DNA of 64,000 nt from Paramoeba atlantica (lineage: Eukaryota > Discosea), in NCBI GenBank assembly GCA_977017575.1, contig CDRNVI010000093.1, forward strand, positions 29,571 through 93,570, in the 5' to 3' direction. Below the pieces are notes generated by a model that was not told the origin of the DNA, did no database searches, and worked only from the letters and a program-made list of their open reading frames with translations. The position numbers and the translations under genes are program-made. Positions 37,036 to 46,338 of the stretch are shown piece after piece; within the stretch, counting starts at the first letter, position 1; each line of letters begins with the position of its first letter.

Positions 37036-38727
37036 TTATGATATACACGCCGTGACCGATGCTCGAGTGTGAAGAAATGTGAGGGAATCTCCTAAGCCTC
37101 CGGAAACAAGCGGCCCAATTTGGCCGGGAGTGAACAAACAGCTGGATTTTACTCCTCCGGGGTTAGATATGTGACCCCGATACAACATTTTGTTAATCAC
37201 TGCAGCCCTATCAAGTTTATTTTCGTCTCGATCATCAGCAGGTCCCCCGATCAGGCATCGAATGGCAAGATTCCATTGGCTTGAACAGCTGTGCACATCA
37301 TCCATGCTTTTGTTAGAAAAGGATAACCATAATCTGTTCTCGTTCGTGAATGCCTGTGTAACGTCATCTCTAGCACCTTTGCCACTGGGAGAAATGCTAT
37401 TTTTCTCTTCGACATTGTTTTTTACCCCATGCAGTTGCGCATCAGATTTTACATCCGAATTTTTCCCTCCCTTCGACAGAGAGAAGGGTTCCGCTTGTTT
37501 GCGTGTATCGTTCTTCATTGTTTCCTCAGCTGCATCGCTAGAAATGATAAATCCGTACTGGTCCTTTTTTGCGCGGGACCGAGCAGCTTTCAGGATTTCT
37601 CCCGCCCAGTTGTGAGCGTCTGTTTGCTTTGAAACGGTACCCAAGATAATTCGGGAGCCCGCATTTATGGTTTTGCCGTACGTGGACGGGAGAGGCTGCA
37701 GGCAAAGCACTGAATCGGGTGAACCGGGCATTCTGGACCCCCAGAGGTACTGCGTATGAGAAATGGGATCCAATATTTTCGCGTACACATCTCCTGGAAG
37801 TGCCTCGGGAAAAAGATTCTGTAGTCGTTGGAGGGATGGAATTCCGTCAAGTTCTGCTATCACGGGCATTTCGGAAAACGACGCCGGCATGTTTTCTCCC
37901 GTATTGGATGATGTAAGCACACTTACCAGCTTCGCCTCTGGATCCTCCACGACTTGGGTATCCACCTTCGTAACAATACACTCCACACTCTTCTGGGGAC
38001 TTTCTCCCGTGTCAGACTCCTCTGTGACAGGAGAAGACACATACGGCGGAACCACTGAGACATCCACCTCTACCCCTCCACCCCAAAATCCAACTCCCGC
38101 CACCTCACCACACGACTCTTGCTCCTCCGCACCTTTCTCTCCCTCTTCCCTGGCCCCATTCATCACCCACATCCCGGGTTGGTTCTGAAACGTCGGGACC
38201 AACCCCCCAACACACCTGTGGAACCGCTCACAGTACCGTTCCAACCTTCGCTGTGCCCACCGAACATCACGTTCGGCAATATGCGCGTCACAAAACAGCA
38301 AGGCGGTGGCACTCCCGCCCCCTTCCCGTCCACACGCCGCGACCTCCTGCCACGATCGCAGCGGGACCACACGGGCTCCCGGGAGATGCGCCACAGCGAT
38401 GGACACAAACCCCCCGGCAACGAGCTGACGAGGGGCGACCACGCTAAGTGCAACCATCCCGTTTAAATGGTGAGCCCCCCAGTGGTTGCGCAGACACGAT
38501 CGAAGCGCCCTGTGCGCGTGTCGGGCCTCGTTGTGCTTTGCGCTGACTAGCATGTAGGTGAGATGGGGGACTAAGGAGGTACCAATTTGAAGTTGTGCAC
38601 GTCCCAAGGCGTCCAGCACGGCGTGGGTGATGTCTACCTCCGCGGAGGATGCGAACCCGTAGCGTCGGGGTAGGGTGCGAGGGAGTTCAATTCCAGCGCG
38701 TAGGGTGTGAGGAGTCACATGAAACAT
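37036..38727 (-). CDS. FIST-domain-like protein
   Basis: About 563 residues from the ATG at 38727 (MFHVTPHTLRAG); an upstream ATG at 38805 adds a hydrophobic leader that is probably untranslated. The N-terminal half looks like a FIST-N domain (GMVALSVVAPRQLV, FVSIAVAHLPGARVVPL, ATALLFCD). The C-terminus fits FIST-C: YGFIISSDAAEE, then SSCLFTPGQIGPLVSG and LTFLHTRASVTA, comparable with the family's 'G.f..GEIgP...lHg.T'. FIST domains occur in bacterial sensor proteins and in FBXO22. No F-box is visible. An acidic, Ser/Lys-rich linker separates the halves. Identity is tentative; the gene itself is firm. Confidence 0.6.
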   Translation of the reverse strand: MFHVTPHTLRAGIELPRTLPRRYGFASSAEVDITHAVLDALGRAQLQIGTSLVPHLTYMLVSAKHNEARHAHRALRSCLRNHWGAHHLNGMVALSVVAPRQLVAGGFVSIAVAHLPGARVVPLRSWQEVAACGREGGGSATALLFCDAHIAERDVRWAQRRLERYCERFHRCVGGLVPTFQNQPGMWVMNGAREEGEKGAEEQESCGEVAGVGFWGGGVEVDVSVVPPYVSSPVTEESDTGESPQKSVECIVTKVDTQVVEDPEAKLVSVLTSSNTGENMPASFSEMPVIAELDGIPSLQRLQNLFPEALPGDVYAKILDPISHTQYLWGSRMPGSPDSVLCLQPLPSTYGKTINAGSRIILGTVSKQTDAHNWAGEILKAARSRAKKDQYGFIISSDAAEETMKNDTRKQAEPFSLSKGGKNSDVKSDAQLHGVKNNVEEKNSISPSGKGARDDVTQAFTNENRLWLSFSNKSMDDVHSCSSQWNLAIRCLIGGPADDRDENKLDRAAVINKMLYRGHISNPGGVKSSCLFTPGQIGPLVSGGLGDSLTFLHTRASVTACIS

Positions 38728-39286
38728 GAAGAAAATGGTGACATAGCTTAAAAAAATGAATTCGTTGCAGTGAATATGTGTAGAGTGGAGAATGAGGTGT
38801 AGCAACTTTTTTTAAGCGCACCACGACAGTGAGCGCTTACGCGCGTTCAAGCACTTGTAAGAAAGTATGAGCTGTTGCACAGCTGTAAATTGTGGTGGTT
38901 GTATAAGTCCCGCTCTACCTCCGATTATTAAGAAGAAGTCAACAAAAACAGTGAAATTATGAAGGGGGACACGGTAATACAGTACAAGAAAAATAAATTA
39001 TTCTTCATCTTTTCGATAATGTTTTCTTTTTTGTGCGCTTCGCTAAAACGCAGAGGTAGTTTTCAACGCGAAGCGCGCAGCAGTGGTGCCTTCTAAATTG
39101 AAAACAAACACCTCATTTAACGAAGAACTTAAAAAAGAATTACTAATACCTCTTGTCAAAAGCGTCTATCCTTCCTGGATGACTAGTACTTACTAGCCGG
39201 TAAATAGAGTGCTCCAGACCCCTCATTAAAACAGTTTCTAGTCTTTGTGTGTTAATGTCGGTCAATGAAAAAGCAGAATGCTGGTT
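38728..39286. other. Intergenic, 559 bp, with a foldback element
   Basis: Contains the element at 39021-39141. The rest is AT-rich, with a short purine-rich stretch near 38728-38760 on the + strand (sense pyrimidine-rich). No gene seen. Confidence 0.5.
39021..39141 (+). mobile_element. Foldback MITE family A, copy 2
   Basis: Arms at 39021-39067 and 39098-39141 are inverted copies of each other (gcttcgctaaaacgcagagg against gaagttcttcgttaaatgag read inverted). The centre, gcgaagcgcgcagcagtggt and on, matches the inverse of the centre of copy 1 (29862-29984). Two copies 9 kb apart in one window suggest a family with many copies in this genome. Confidence 0.8.
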
Positions 39287-40468
39287 CTACGTTGCATGTG
39301 ACCACATTTTTTCATTATAGGTATCGTATTCATCATCGACCGAGGCAATCTTGGACAATGTATGACTGAGTACAGGATTGTTTTCCGACGCAAAGTAAGA
39401 GTTTTTTGCACTAGTACGTTCATTATCACCAGTAGCTTCTGTAGCGTTCTGCGAACGATATGGCGTAAGCATGGAGCTATTATCCGATCGATTCCAACGC
39501 ATGACTTTCTGAGCCGTGGCTGTCTGTACATTGTCGTGTAAAGGAATATCAAACCACGCGGCAAACAGATCTCCATCAAAGCCAAAATTTTCGTTGTAGT
39601 TTACTAAGAGTTCTTCGCCTGGTGCTATTTCTTTTGTGGCTTGCGCGATCACAAAGTCACTACTCTGTTCTTGATCACTTTCTGTGAAGTGGGTAGTGAA
39701 CTCTTTCCCGGCAAATCCGATACTCATGTTGCAGGCGTTTTCGCTGTGGTTCATCATGTCTAGTAAAGGAAACATTGCGAAAGCATCTCCACGACTCTCG
39801 CTCGTGTTACTATCTGAACTAGTTCCGCATAGCTCTACGGAACGTTTCCTTCCGTAATTTGTATTCGCGAAAGATGGATGCCCATCCCCCGAACGTGACC
39901 ATATCGGCAGGGCACGGCTACGTATCATTGTGTACATCCACACTAAATAATCGTTAAACACCTCAGGAGGCAGACGACACTGTGCTGCGACGGGAGCTAT
40001 CACATCTTTGTACTCCGCTGTACTCTGCGCTTGGCGTGCAATCGAACGCAGTACTGGAAAATCTTCTCGCACCGATTTCTGTGTCAAGACTCCCCCAGAG
40101 GTTGCAGGAATTGGAAGCACATTGAGGTAGCTCAGACAACGTGAGTCGCGCTGGATGTAAGCCTTCGTCAGCCACACAATCAGTGCGAAAGTGCCCCACT
40201 CCAGGTCTGGCCACCACGCCAAGGTGTGGTCAAAGTCCTCAGGTTCCACACGTAAAGGAAACTCTCCGTCTTGTTCAAAATTCAAGAGACTGAAGGACGA
40301 TGACAGTGGCACAGCTAACGCCACATCTTGAGGCAGCAGGGTTTGAGTAGCAAATAGACCACGTCCTCGAATTCCATTCTTAATACATACGCGATTCCAC
40401 CAGCGTATTCCATGCGTACGAGCCCACACAAGTAGGTGGGTAGCTTCCCTTACAGAGTGCTGCAACAT
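39287..40468 (-). CDS. SET-domain protein lysine methyltransferase (Rubisco-LSMT/SETD family)
   Basis: SAM-dependent methyltransferase that probably modifies a lysine of a non-histone protein. The SET domain spans about residues 24-291 with a long insert: GIRGRGLFAT (residues 32-41), the LLDMMNHSEN motif (235-244) and the GEELLVNYNENFG motif (284-296), which together bind SAM and form the pseudoknot. The insert between them (about 60-230) is helical, as in SETD3/SETD6/LSMT proteins. The C-terminal about 95 residues are Asn/Ser-rich and lack a convincing LSMT substrate-binding domain, so this is a short member (393 residues). Substrate unknown. Confidence 0.85.
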   Translation of the reverse strand: MLQHSVREATHLLVWARTHGIRWWNRVCIKNGIRGRGLFATQTLLPQDVALAVPLSSSFSLLNFEQDGEFPLRVEPEDFDHTLAWWPDLEWGTFALIVWLTKAYIQRDSRCLSYLNVLPIPATSGGVLTQKSVREDFPVLRSIARQAQSTAEYKDVIAPVAAQCRLPPEVFNDYLVWMYTMIRSRALPIWSRSGDGHPSFANTNYGRKRSVELCGTSSDSNTSESRGDAFAMFPLLDMMNHSENACNMSIGFAGKEFTTHFTESDQEQSSDFVIAQATKEIAPGEELLVNYNENFGFDGDLFAAWFDIPLHDNVQTATAQKVMRWNRSDNSSMLTPYRSQNATEATGDNERTSAKNSYFASENNPVLSHTLSKIASVDDEYDTYNEKMWSHAT

Positions 40469-40701
40469 TACTAAAGATTACATGTACATGCGATCGGTTA
40501 ACTACAAAGATTATTTTTCAGGCATAGGATTTCCTTCTTTTGACTCTAAGGAAGCCTGGGTAATATTGATATCAAAAACAAAAAGTAAATTAACAATACG
40601 AGTCCATGTAGGAAGACCTGTTGAGTAAGACTTTCATCGTACCCTTTGGGCGCTTTTAAATCCCCCATTGTCTTGGGAAACCCAGATCACGCGATATTGA
40701 G

Positions 40702-41424
40702 TTAGAAAACTATTGAGTCAGAAAACGGATCCTGTTTTTCACCAAAGTCAATTCGTTGTGGCTCGATGCTTATTTGTTCAAGGAAGCTGTCCGCCCCATA
40801 AATACGAGAAATCCCTTCGGAATCTTTCATCACGTTCTGCACCACGTCGATTTGGAGCAACTTTGGTAGTTCTTTGACGATCAGCTCTTTGAAGTTGTTA
40901 TAGCTCGCGTCTAGTACCCGGAGACTCGTTGGGACAGTATCCACCGTGAGAGTGCCGTGAAAACAGTTTCGAGAGAATGATAACTCTCGCAAAGTATTCG
41001 GAAGCCCGGAGAGAGACAGTGGGCCATGATGGAGATTACTATACATCTCAAGCTTAACTAAGCCGGGAGGAAGGCTATCTAAATCGGTCCGCATCCCTAC
41101 AAGCTCATTATTCCCAATATTAAAGGATCTGACGGATTCTGGAAGTAAATTTAACGCAACAGTCCCTTGCAGGAGTCCGGTAGCGGTTAAACGACTCGAG
41201 CTCCAATCAATGCGCTCTACCTGCAACTGGGCGTCACAGCCTACCCCAGCCCACTCACATGCCATGAAAAATGTGTTCCAGGAGGGTGCCGGGTTCGAAA
41301 CATTTGCGATGACGCGTGAAAGTTGAACCTCCTGGGGAAGAGACATACCCTTTACCTTCCCTAGCCGACGCCGATGAGAATGATCGGAGCACTCACCCGG
41401 AAATGGAATACCGTAGAAGCACAT
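40702..41424 (-). CDS. Small leucine-rich-repeat protein
   Basis: 240 residues. After a plant-LRR-like start (SWNTFFMACEWAGVGCDA, where WxGVxC marks the cap of extracellular LRRs) come five or so repeats of about 22-24 residues with the plan L-P-x-(S/T/G)-L-x-x-L-x-(F/A)-S-x-N-x-F-x-G: LPESVRSFNIGNNELVG, LPPGLVKLEMYSNLHHG, LPNTLRELSFSRNCFHGTL, VPTSLRVLDASYNNF. Kinetoplastids have many LRR proteins of this 'LPxSLxxL' type. A sense pyrimidine tract (41441-41480) precedes it with no AG before the ATG at 41424. If trans-splicing uses a later AG, the start would be the ATG at 41346 (MSLPQEV). No membrane segment. Confidence 0.78.
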   Translation of the reverse strand: MCFYGIPFPGECSDHSHRRRLGKVKGMSLPQEVQLSRVIANVSNPAPSWNTFFMACEWAGVGCDAQLQVERIDWSSSRLTATGLLQGTVALNLLPESVRSFNIGNNELVGMRTDLDSLPPGLVKLEMYSNLHHGPLSLSGLPNTLRELSFSRNCFHGTLTVDTVPTSLRVLDASYNNFKELIVKELPKLLQIDVVQNVMKDSEGISRIYGADSFLEQISIEPQRIDFGEKQDPFSDSIVF

Positions 41425-41440
41425 TTTGTGGAGAAATGTT

Positions 41441-41480
41441 GAAAAGACAAGAAGAAAAGAAGAAAAGACAGAGAAGAAAT
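41441..41480 (-). promoter_or_regulatory. Polypyrimidine tract, possible trans-splicing signal
   Basis: On the sense strand this is a 40-base run of almost only T and C, 16 bases before the LRR gene's first ATG. In kinetoplastids such tracts steer spliced-leader addition to the next AG. Similar but less pure tracts precede the CCT-eta, Sec23 and GC-rich 60452-62020 genes. Confidence 0.5.
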
Positions 41481-41507
41481 ATGTTGTAAATTCACATATT
41501 ACTAATA

Positions 41508-42477
41508 CAGTGGTTTCAGTTGATCTTGTCCCCCACTCGGAATTTTGAGTTTTTTTTATCCATTTTTGGTCATCTTTGCAGCATTGGAGAGATCTCGTTC
41601 CCCTAGCGAAGAGCTTTGCCGCCTTTTTTTCATAGAGACCCCCTGGTGCCCCCTGGGTCCGAAAAACACTGTTTTTTTAGACGTTTTCTGTGTACACAAC
41701 CTTTTTTTGTCACATTTTCCCGATTTTTTGTACATTTTGAACATGTAAGTACGAGTAATAGTGTTCTAAATTGATAATTTGAAAGCTCTATGTCTAGTAC
41801 CATCCCTATCGCCTAATTTAATATAGTCAACATCTCTACATTATGCAGACCAGACCCTCTAACCCCAAACAGGGGGAGTAGGTACAAGGATGGAATGACA
41901 AAAGAGAAGACAATCCCCCAATATCCCACAAACTGGGGGATATTATACCCATAACTTGGCAAAAGGTGAATTGATAAAATATCGTATTAAACAATTGTCT
42001 TGGCCAGCGAATTCGCCTGATTTAAATCCAATAGAAAATGTTTGGAAACAAATGAACGGCATCATAAAGAAAAAAATTAAGCCCCACAATCATGCTACCC
42101 TCGCCGATGCCATTAAAAAAGCTTTTCAGATTCTAAAACGTCCTCAAGAAAAACGTAAAGTGTGCAACACAAGTGATTCAGTCCCTAATAGACTTCAAAA
42201 AGTGTTTTCCGGATACTAGTTCTTTTCCTTCAGAGTTAACTTTTGGACATAAAATCCGTTTTTTGTTCCAATTTTTGATATGATAAAAAAATGTCATTTT
42301 TTTTTATTTTGGTCAACTTTCGGGTCACCCAGGGGGCACCAGGGGGTCTCTATGAAAAAAAGGCGGCAAAGCTCTTCGCTAGGGGAACGAGGTCTCTCCA
42401 ATGCTGCAAAGATGAGCAAAAATGGATAAAAAAAATCAAAATTCCGAGGGGGGGGGCAAGATCAACTGAAACCACTG
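41508..42477 (+). mobile_element. Tc1/mariner-type DNA transposon, internally deleted, with 151-bp terminal inverted repeats
   Basis: The ends cagtggtttcagttgatctt are inverted copies; the repeats span 41508-41658 and 42327-42477 with about 95 percent identity. TA lies outside each end (41506-41507 and 42478-42479), the duplicated target of this superfamily. Inside, only the last part of the transposase remains, with the SWPANSPDLNPIENVW motif whose Glu is the third catalytic residue (residues coded at about 41998-42045). The first two Asp residues are absent, so the copy cannot move itself. High end identity points to a recent insertion. Confidence 0.93.
41956..42219 (+). pseudogene. Tc1/mariner transposase fragment (C-terminal end)
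   Basis: The frame reads LAKGELIKYRIKQLSWPAN, then SPDLNPIENVWKQMNGIIKK, and ends about 55 residues later. This is the DDE-domain C-terminus of a Tc1-like transposase. Its true N-terminus is missing: no DNA-binding domain or first Asp residues are found in the 300 bases before it. This is the only gene-like remnant on the + strand in the window. Confidence 0.85.
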
Positions 42478-42584
42478 TATTTCCCTAAAAGCCATAAGAA
42501 AGTGAGTATGCAACAGTCAGTTGATTATCCATACAAAGGTGCAAGTGGCTGGCAGCCTTTTCTTTTCTTTGTTGAGTTGAATGA

Positions 42585-43409
42585 CTACATCCGGCGTCTT
42601 GGCAGGTGTGCGTCATAATTGAGTACTAGCTCAAGAGCATCTTGGCCAGACTCAAAATAACGCGGAATCAGCCTTCTGATTTTGAAGTTTTTACTCTCGT
42701 AGAATCTGACAAGCCACATCATAGACGGTTCGTTCACCACATGAAGCCTTGCTTTGTCGCAACCAAAATATTTCGCCAGGAGATGAAATAAGTCCAATGC
42801 TTTGGTTCCAATACCCCTTAAGCGGAACACTGGAGAGACTGCGAGAAACGCAAGATATAATTCTGTCCTTGTATGGAGTGGATTTAGAGGACGCAGGGCT
42901 ACGGCGAAGTGAACGATCGGAGCTGCACTTTCCTCGCATGATGTCCTATCTTCTTTTTGGGGAGAAATAAATCCAAGGAAGTGCACAAAACCAGAAGAGT
43001 GAAGAAAATCATCGCAAACCTTTTGTCTTACTACCTCTACTGTTCCCTGACTTGCGTTACACGTCACAAGGCTGCTGCAAGGATGGTTGCAAACAATTTC
43101 TGAATTGGGGAATTGAAAGCTAGATTTCTTTGGGCGTGAATCATTGCTTTTATACCAATCGTATATGAAATCTGATTCCACTGATTTCCAGAAGTACGAC
43201 GAGTTCAAGTCGCACACCTTACAAGCACACGAAAGGTCATCGCTTAATGAACGTTCGCAATATCCGGTTCTAATAAAATGAAAATCATGGGTACCCGGTG
43301 GAGTACTGCAATTTAAGGTATACGTGCTGAGAGTGTGGACGTTTTCATGTTCATGTTGCAGGAAGCATTTCCATGCTAAATGTTTTCCTTCAATGTCACG
43401 GACGTTCAT
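42585..43409 (-). CDS. GNAT acetyltransferase, NAA60-like
   Basis: Probable N-alpha-acetyltransferase; human NAA60 acetylates membrane proteins at the Golgi. The C-terminal part matches NAA60 well: LAFLAVSPVFRLRGIGTKAL with the acetyl-CoA loop RxxGIG (residues 196-201), LHVVNEPS (222-229), VRFYESKNFKIRR (234-246) and PRYFES followed by DALELVL. Earlier, FIYDWYKS (81-88) corresponds to the family's YPDSWYRDI. The N-terminal 130 residues add an unusual Cys-rich stretch (CACKVCD at 61-67, CNHPCSSLVTC at 107-117) not in the usual 242-residue protein. Its gap to the Tc1 remnant is only 107 bases. Confidence 0.75.
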   Translation of the reverse strand: MNVRDIEGKHLAWKCFLQHEHENVHTLSTYTLNCSTPPGTHDFHFIRTGYCERSLSDDLSCACKVCDLNSSYFWKSVESDFIYDWYKSNDSRPKKSSFQFPNSEIVCNHPCSSLVTCNASQGTVEVVRQKVCDDFLHSSGFVHFLGFISPQKEDRTSCEESAAPIVHFAVALRPLNPLHTRTELYLAFLAVSPVFRLRGIGTKALDLFHLLAKYFGCDKARLHVVNEPSMMWLVRFYESKNFKIRRLIPRYFESGQDALELVLNYDAHLPRRRM

Positions 43410-43865
43410 CCAAATTTACGATTTGTTGGCCTCCCAGTGCGTCGTTTGTCGAGTACTGCTTTGTGATGCTAAAAAGTTCATACTATAAAAAACATTTACT
43501 CGAAAATCCGTCGAATGCTCACTAAGATTCTCATTGGTCTTACTAGCGATGTACGATACATACGTCAGGTGTACGACATACGGATGTAAGATAAGTAGAT
43601 ACGTACAATTACGTAAGAATGGGCGCAGTATAAGATATGTACGTGTACATATCTGTATGTACATATGTGGTGTCTGCATACCACCCACAAAACTTTAACT
43701 CGTACCGTGTAGAAATAGCAAGTCATTGCTTAAGAATGTACCAAAAGATTCGGCCTAAGCGTAACAAATTGTGTGGTCAGGGTTTTCTTACCGTACGAAG
43801 AAGAATAATTGTCAGAAGAACGATCACATTATTCTAAACGTGAGTGGTTCCCTTCCGTTCTGCTC
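43410..43865. other. Intergenic, 456 bp
   Basis: AT-rich, with a tract around 43550-43680 dense in gtac/tacgta words and short palindromes such as tgtacatatctgtatgtaca. No gene or RNA seen. Confidence 0.45.
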
Positions 43866-46007
43866 TCATGAAAGCATCCAGGCCGAGGGAAGTCGGCGGC
43901 GCCTCTCTTCCTGCTCCTTGGCCTGTCTTTGGAGTTCTCGAACGGCTTGCTCTTGTTGCGTAAGAGCTATGTCTTGATTACTGGCCTTGTCGCGTCGTAC
44001 GCGCTCAAGTCTCTCACGCCTTACCACGTCTTGCTGAAATGGACTTTCGGGACTCGGAACTTCTTCGACGTATTGCTTTTTTTGTAAGCGAAGCGCATCC
44101 TTCGTAGTTGTTGGTGTTCCCTTGTATTTCTTCTCTACACTTGGTTTCATTGGATGATCTTCACATATGACGTTCTCTCCTGATGTCGAAATGTTCTCAC
44201 CCAATATGCCGCTCTCACTCGTGACACTTTCATCCATTTTTTCGTTTTCAGTTCCGTACGTCGGCTCTACGGATACCAACTCTTTTCTTGCAGGTTTATT
44301 GCCGTCGCTTGATTTGTTCGAGGGATTACTCGCTGCTTTCTTCTGTGTCTTCAAGCTGTCCTTCAATCCAATGAATTTCAGTTTCCGACGTCCGGAGCGT
44401 TTCTTGGCGCTCTTGGATCCTTCAATTATGTGAACTGTTTTGTTTGGTTTCGCGCAGGGTACGTGCAAACGCTTCAGCGATGCAAAAGGAAGCAAATGAC
44501 GCAAAAAAACCATTCGTGGAGATAAGCTCTTTTTGTGAGTGTTCGTGATGTTAAACCTTTCTGTTTGTAATTTACCATGAGTCGCTCCATCTTTCGAAAT
44601 GAAGGGTCTCGGTAAAGAGGCTGTTATCAGTTGATCGAATGATATTTTCATATCTGAGGCTTTGGGAAAAAGTCTGGCGTATTCTTTATACGCGTTTAAA
44701 TCTAAATCGTCATCGTTTATAGACATTAGCCTCCTGATCCAATTTAAACATTCTTTATTTTTAACTGTAATCTCATCACCAACTTTGTTCTCTGGCGTAT
44801 GTTCATTTTTTCTACTTATTTCATCTACTCGCAAAGTAGATTGGAATGTGTCCGAAGCCGCCAGGGAATGCATATCGTTCTTTGACGTCTCAGGAATGAG
44901 GTATCCCAATATTTCTCTCCTGGTGGACAAAGGAATCACAACGGGTACAGCCATTTTCAGGTGCTCCTCCAGCATTTCGTTTTGTCGCACACGAATCAGA
45001 AGATCTAAGCAGAGTTCGGCCTTTTGATGCCTGGCGAATAGGATCAGTAGTCGCTGGATCGTAAGTGGACCACACCGACGTGCCCCTTCGTATCGCACAA
45101 TCTCAAATGCATACAGCACAGTGCGGAGAGAAAAGTGAAACTGATTTGAATTCTCAACTGCCAGGCGAATGAGTTCCCACTTTGCCACATGATTAAGGGT
45201 CAAATTGAACATGACAAAAAACGCATGAAGAGCTGGCACGGAGGCTTTTCGGGTGCTGGACAGCGACTCTAGTCGGTTTAACAGCCTAAGTTGTCGTACA
45301 AACCCCTTCTGTTCATTTGGTCCACCGCGAATACGATCTTTAAAATTTGAAGCACCGGGATTCATGCACAGTACAAAAACATGGCCATCAAAATTCAAAC
45401 CGTGTGTATCCATAAAAGCTAAGATGTCAAGTGCAGCCCGAAGCCTTCCGCTTGCCACACACATCAGTGCCCAGCAACTGTACCCGGCATGTGTCACATT
45501 CTGTTGTTGCTCGACTTTTCGAAAGAACTGCTCGGCTTTGGTGAAATAGAGCGGGTCAAGTAGTACGTGATGTGCGGCCCGCGCGAGTAACTGGTTAAGA
45601 ACAACCTCCTCCATGACGTATTGCTGCTCCGGTGGTTTTTGAATACGATCAAATGTTTTCCATCGCATGATGTCGTCATAGATCAGATCGGGGGTAGGGG
45701 ACCCGGGAGCATTCAGTAAACCCTCGATCGGCATGATGCCATCCGTAGCTGCGCTGTTCAGCATGTCGTGGTAGTTCATCCGTGTGGCAATCACCGTGAC
45801 TGCCTGAGAGGGCGTTGATTTCCAAAAGTCGTCGTGGGAGGGGAGATATTTCGTGTTCTCTACGAATTGGCGATACGCAGGAAGTCCGCGAAGCCACTCA
45901 CGGCGAAACGCACCCGAAGATTCCGTAGCAAAAAGTTTTTGAGAGGGCAAGGAGTACGGAATTTTCGGCAGATTTCCCGTCGGGAGCGCACGTACTGAGT
46001 TCTGCAT
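43866..46007 (-). CDS. PPR-like protein, probably mitochondrial
   Basis: 713 residues. The N-terminus lacks acids and is rich in Ser, Leu, Pro and Arg for about 35 residues (MQNSVRALPTGNLPKIPYSL), consistent with import. Residues about 125-365 are helical with PPR-like pairs: HAGYSCWALMCVASGRLRAA, LDILAFMDTHGLNFDGHVFV, ALHAFFVMFNLTLNHVAKWE and TIQRLLILFARHQKAELCLD. The C-terminal half is basic and Ser-rich, and the last about 65 residues form a charged helix (RRERLERVRRDKASNQ to QEERRRR). The plan suggests a mitochondrial RNA or ribosome-bound protein; no ortholog recognised. Confidence 0.65.
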   Translation of the reverse strand: MQNSVRALPTGNLPKIPYSLPSQKLFATESSGAFRREWLRGLPAYRQFVENTKYLPSHDDFWKSTPSQAVTVIATRMNYHDMLNSAATDGIMPIEGLLNAPGSPTPDLIYDDIMRWKTFDRIQKPPEQQYVMEEVVLNQLLARAAHHVLLDPLYFTKAEQFFRKVEQQQNVTHAGYSCWALMCVASGRLRAALDILAFMDTHGLNFDGHVFVLCMNPGASNFKDRIRGGPNEQKGFVRQLRLLNRLESLSSTRKASVPALHAFFVMFNLTLNHVAKWELIRLAVENSNQFHFSLRTVLYAFEIVRYEGARRCGPLTIQRLLILFARHQKAELCLDLLIRVRQNEMLEEHLKMAVPVVIPLSTRREILGYLIPETSKNDMHSLAASDTFQSTLRVDEISRKNEHTPENKVGDEITVKNKECLNWIRRLMSINDDDLDLNAYKEYARLFPKASDMKISFDQLITASLPRPFISKDGATHGKLQTERFNITNTHKKSLSPRMVFLRHLLPFASLKRLHVPCAKPNKTVHIIEGSKSAKKRSGRRKLKFIGLKDSLKTQKKAASNPSNKSSDGNKPARKELVSVEPTYGTENEKMDESVTSESGILGENISTSGENVICEDHPMKPSVEKKYKGTPTTTKDALRLQKKQYVEEVPSPESPFQQDVVRRERLERVRRDKASNQDIALTQQEQAVRELQRQAKEQEERRRRLPSAWMLS

Positions 46008-46338
46008 TTCGGCGCAGGATTGAAAGAATCCGAATTATGGGATTTTGGAGTCGATTAATATGAGTCGAGCCGAATCATAAAAAAATGAATGAATGAATGA
46101 TGACTAGATGAGCATAAAGGCAAGAAAGGTCGATTTCTATCTGATTTTTCGCTTGAAAGTGTGTCAAAATATAAATGTAGTATCAATGTTCCATTTGCAC
46201 TATCATGAATCAGAATAGATAGCAAAAACATTAATTCGGGTACTTGAACTTTCTGTTTCTTTGACGTTTTGACCACAAATTGTAGCTGTCTTTAAAATCG
46301 AAAGCGGTACTTTATGAATGCGGAATGGCGCCATGCCC
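46008..46338. other. Intergenic, 331 bp
   Basis: AT-rich, with a short (gaat)n run near 46085-46100. Nothing else seen. Confidence 0.45.

Noticed and set aside
42291-42488. Short + strand frames inside the transposon's inverted ends
   Set aside because: They are translations of the terminal repeats, not genes.
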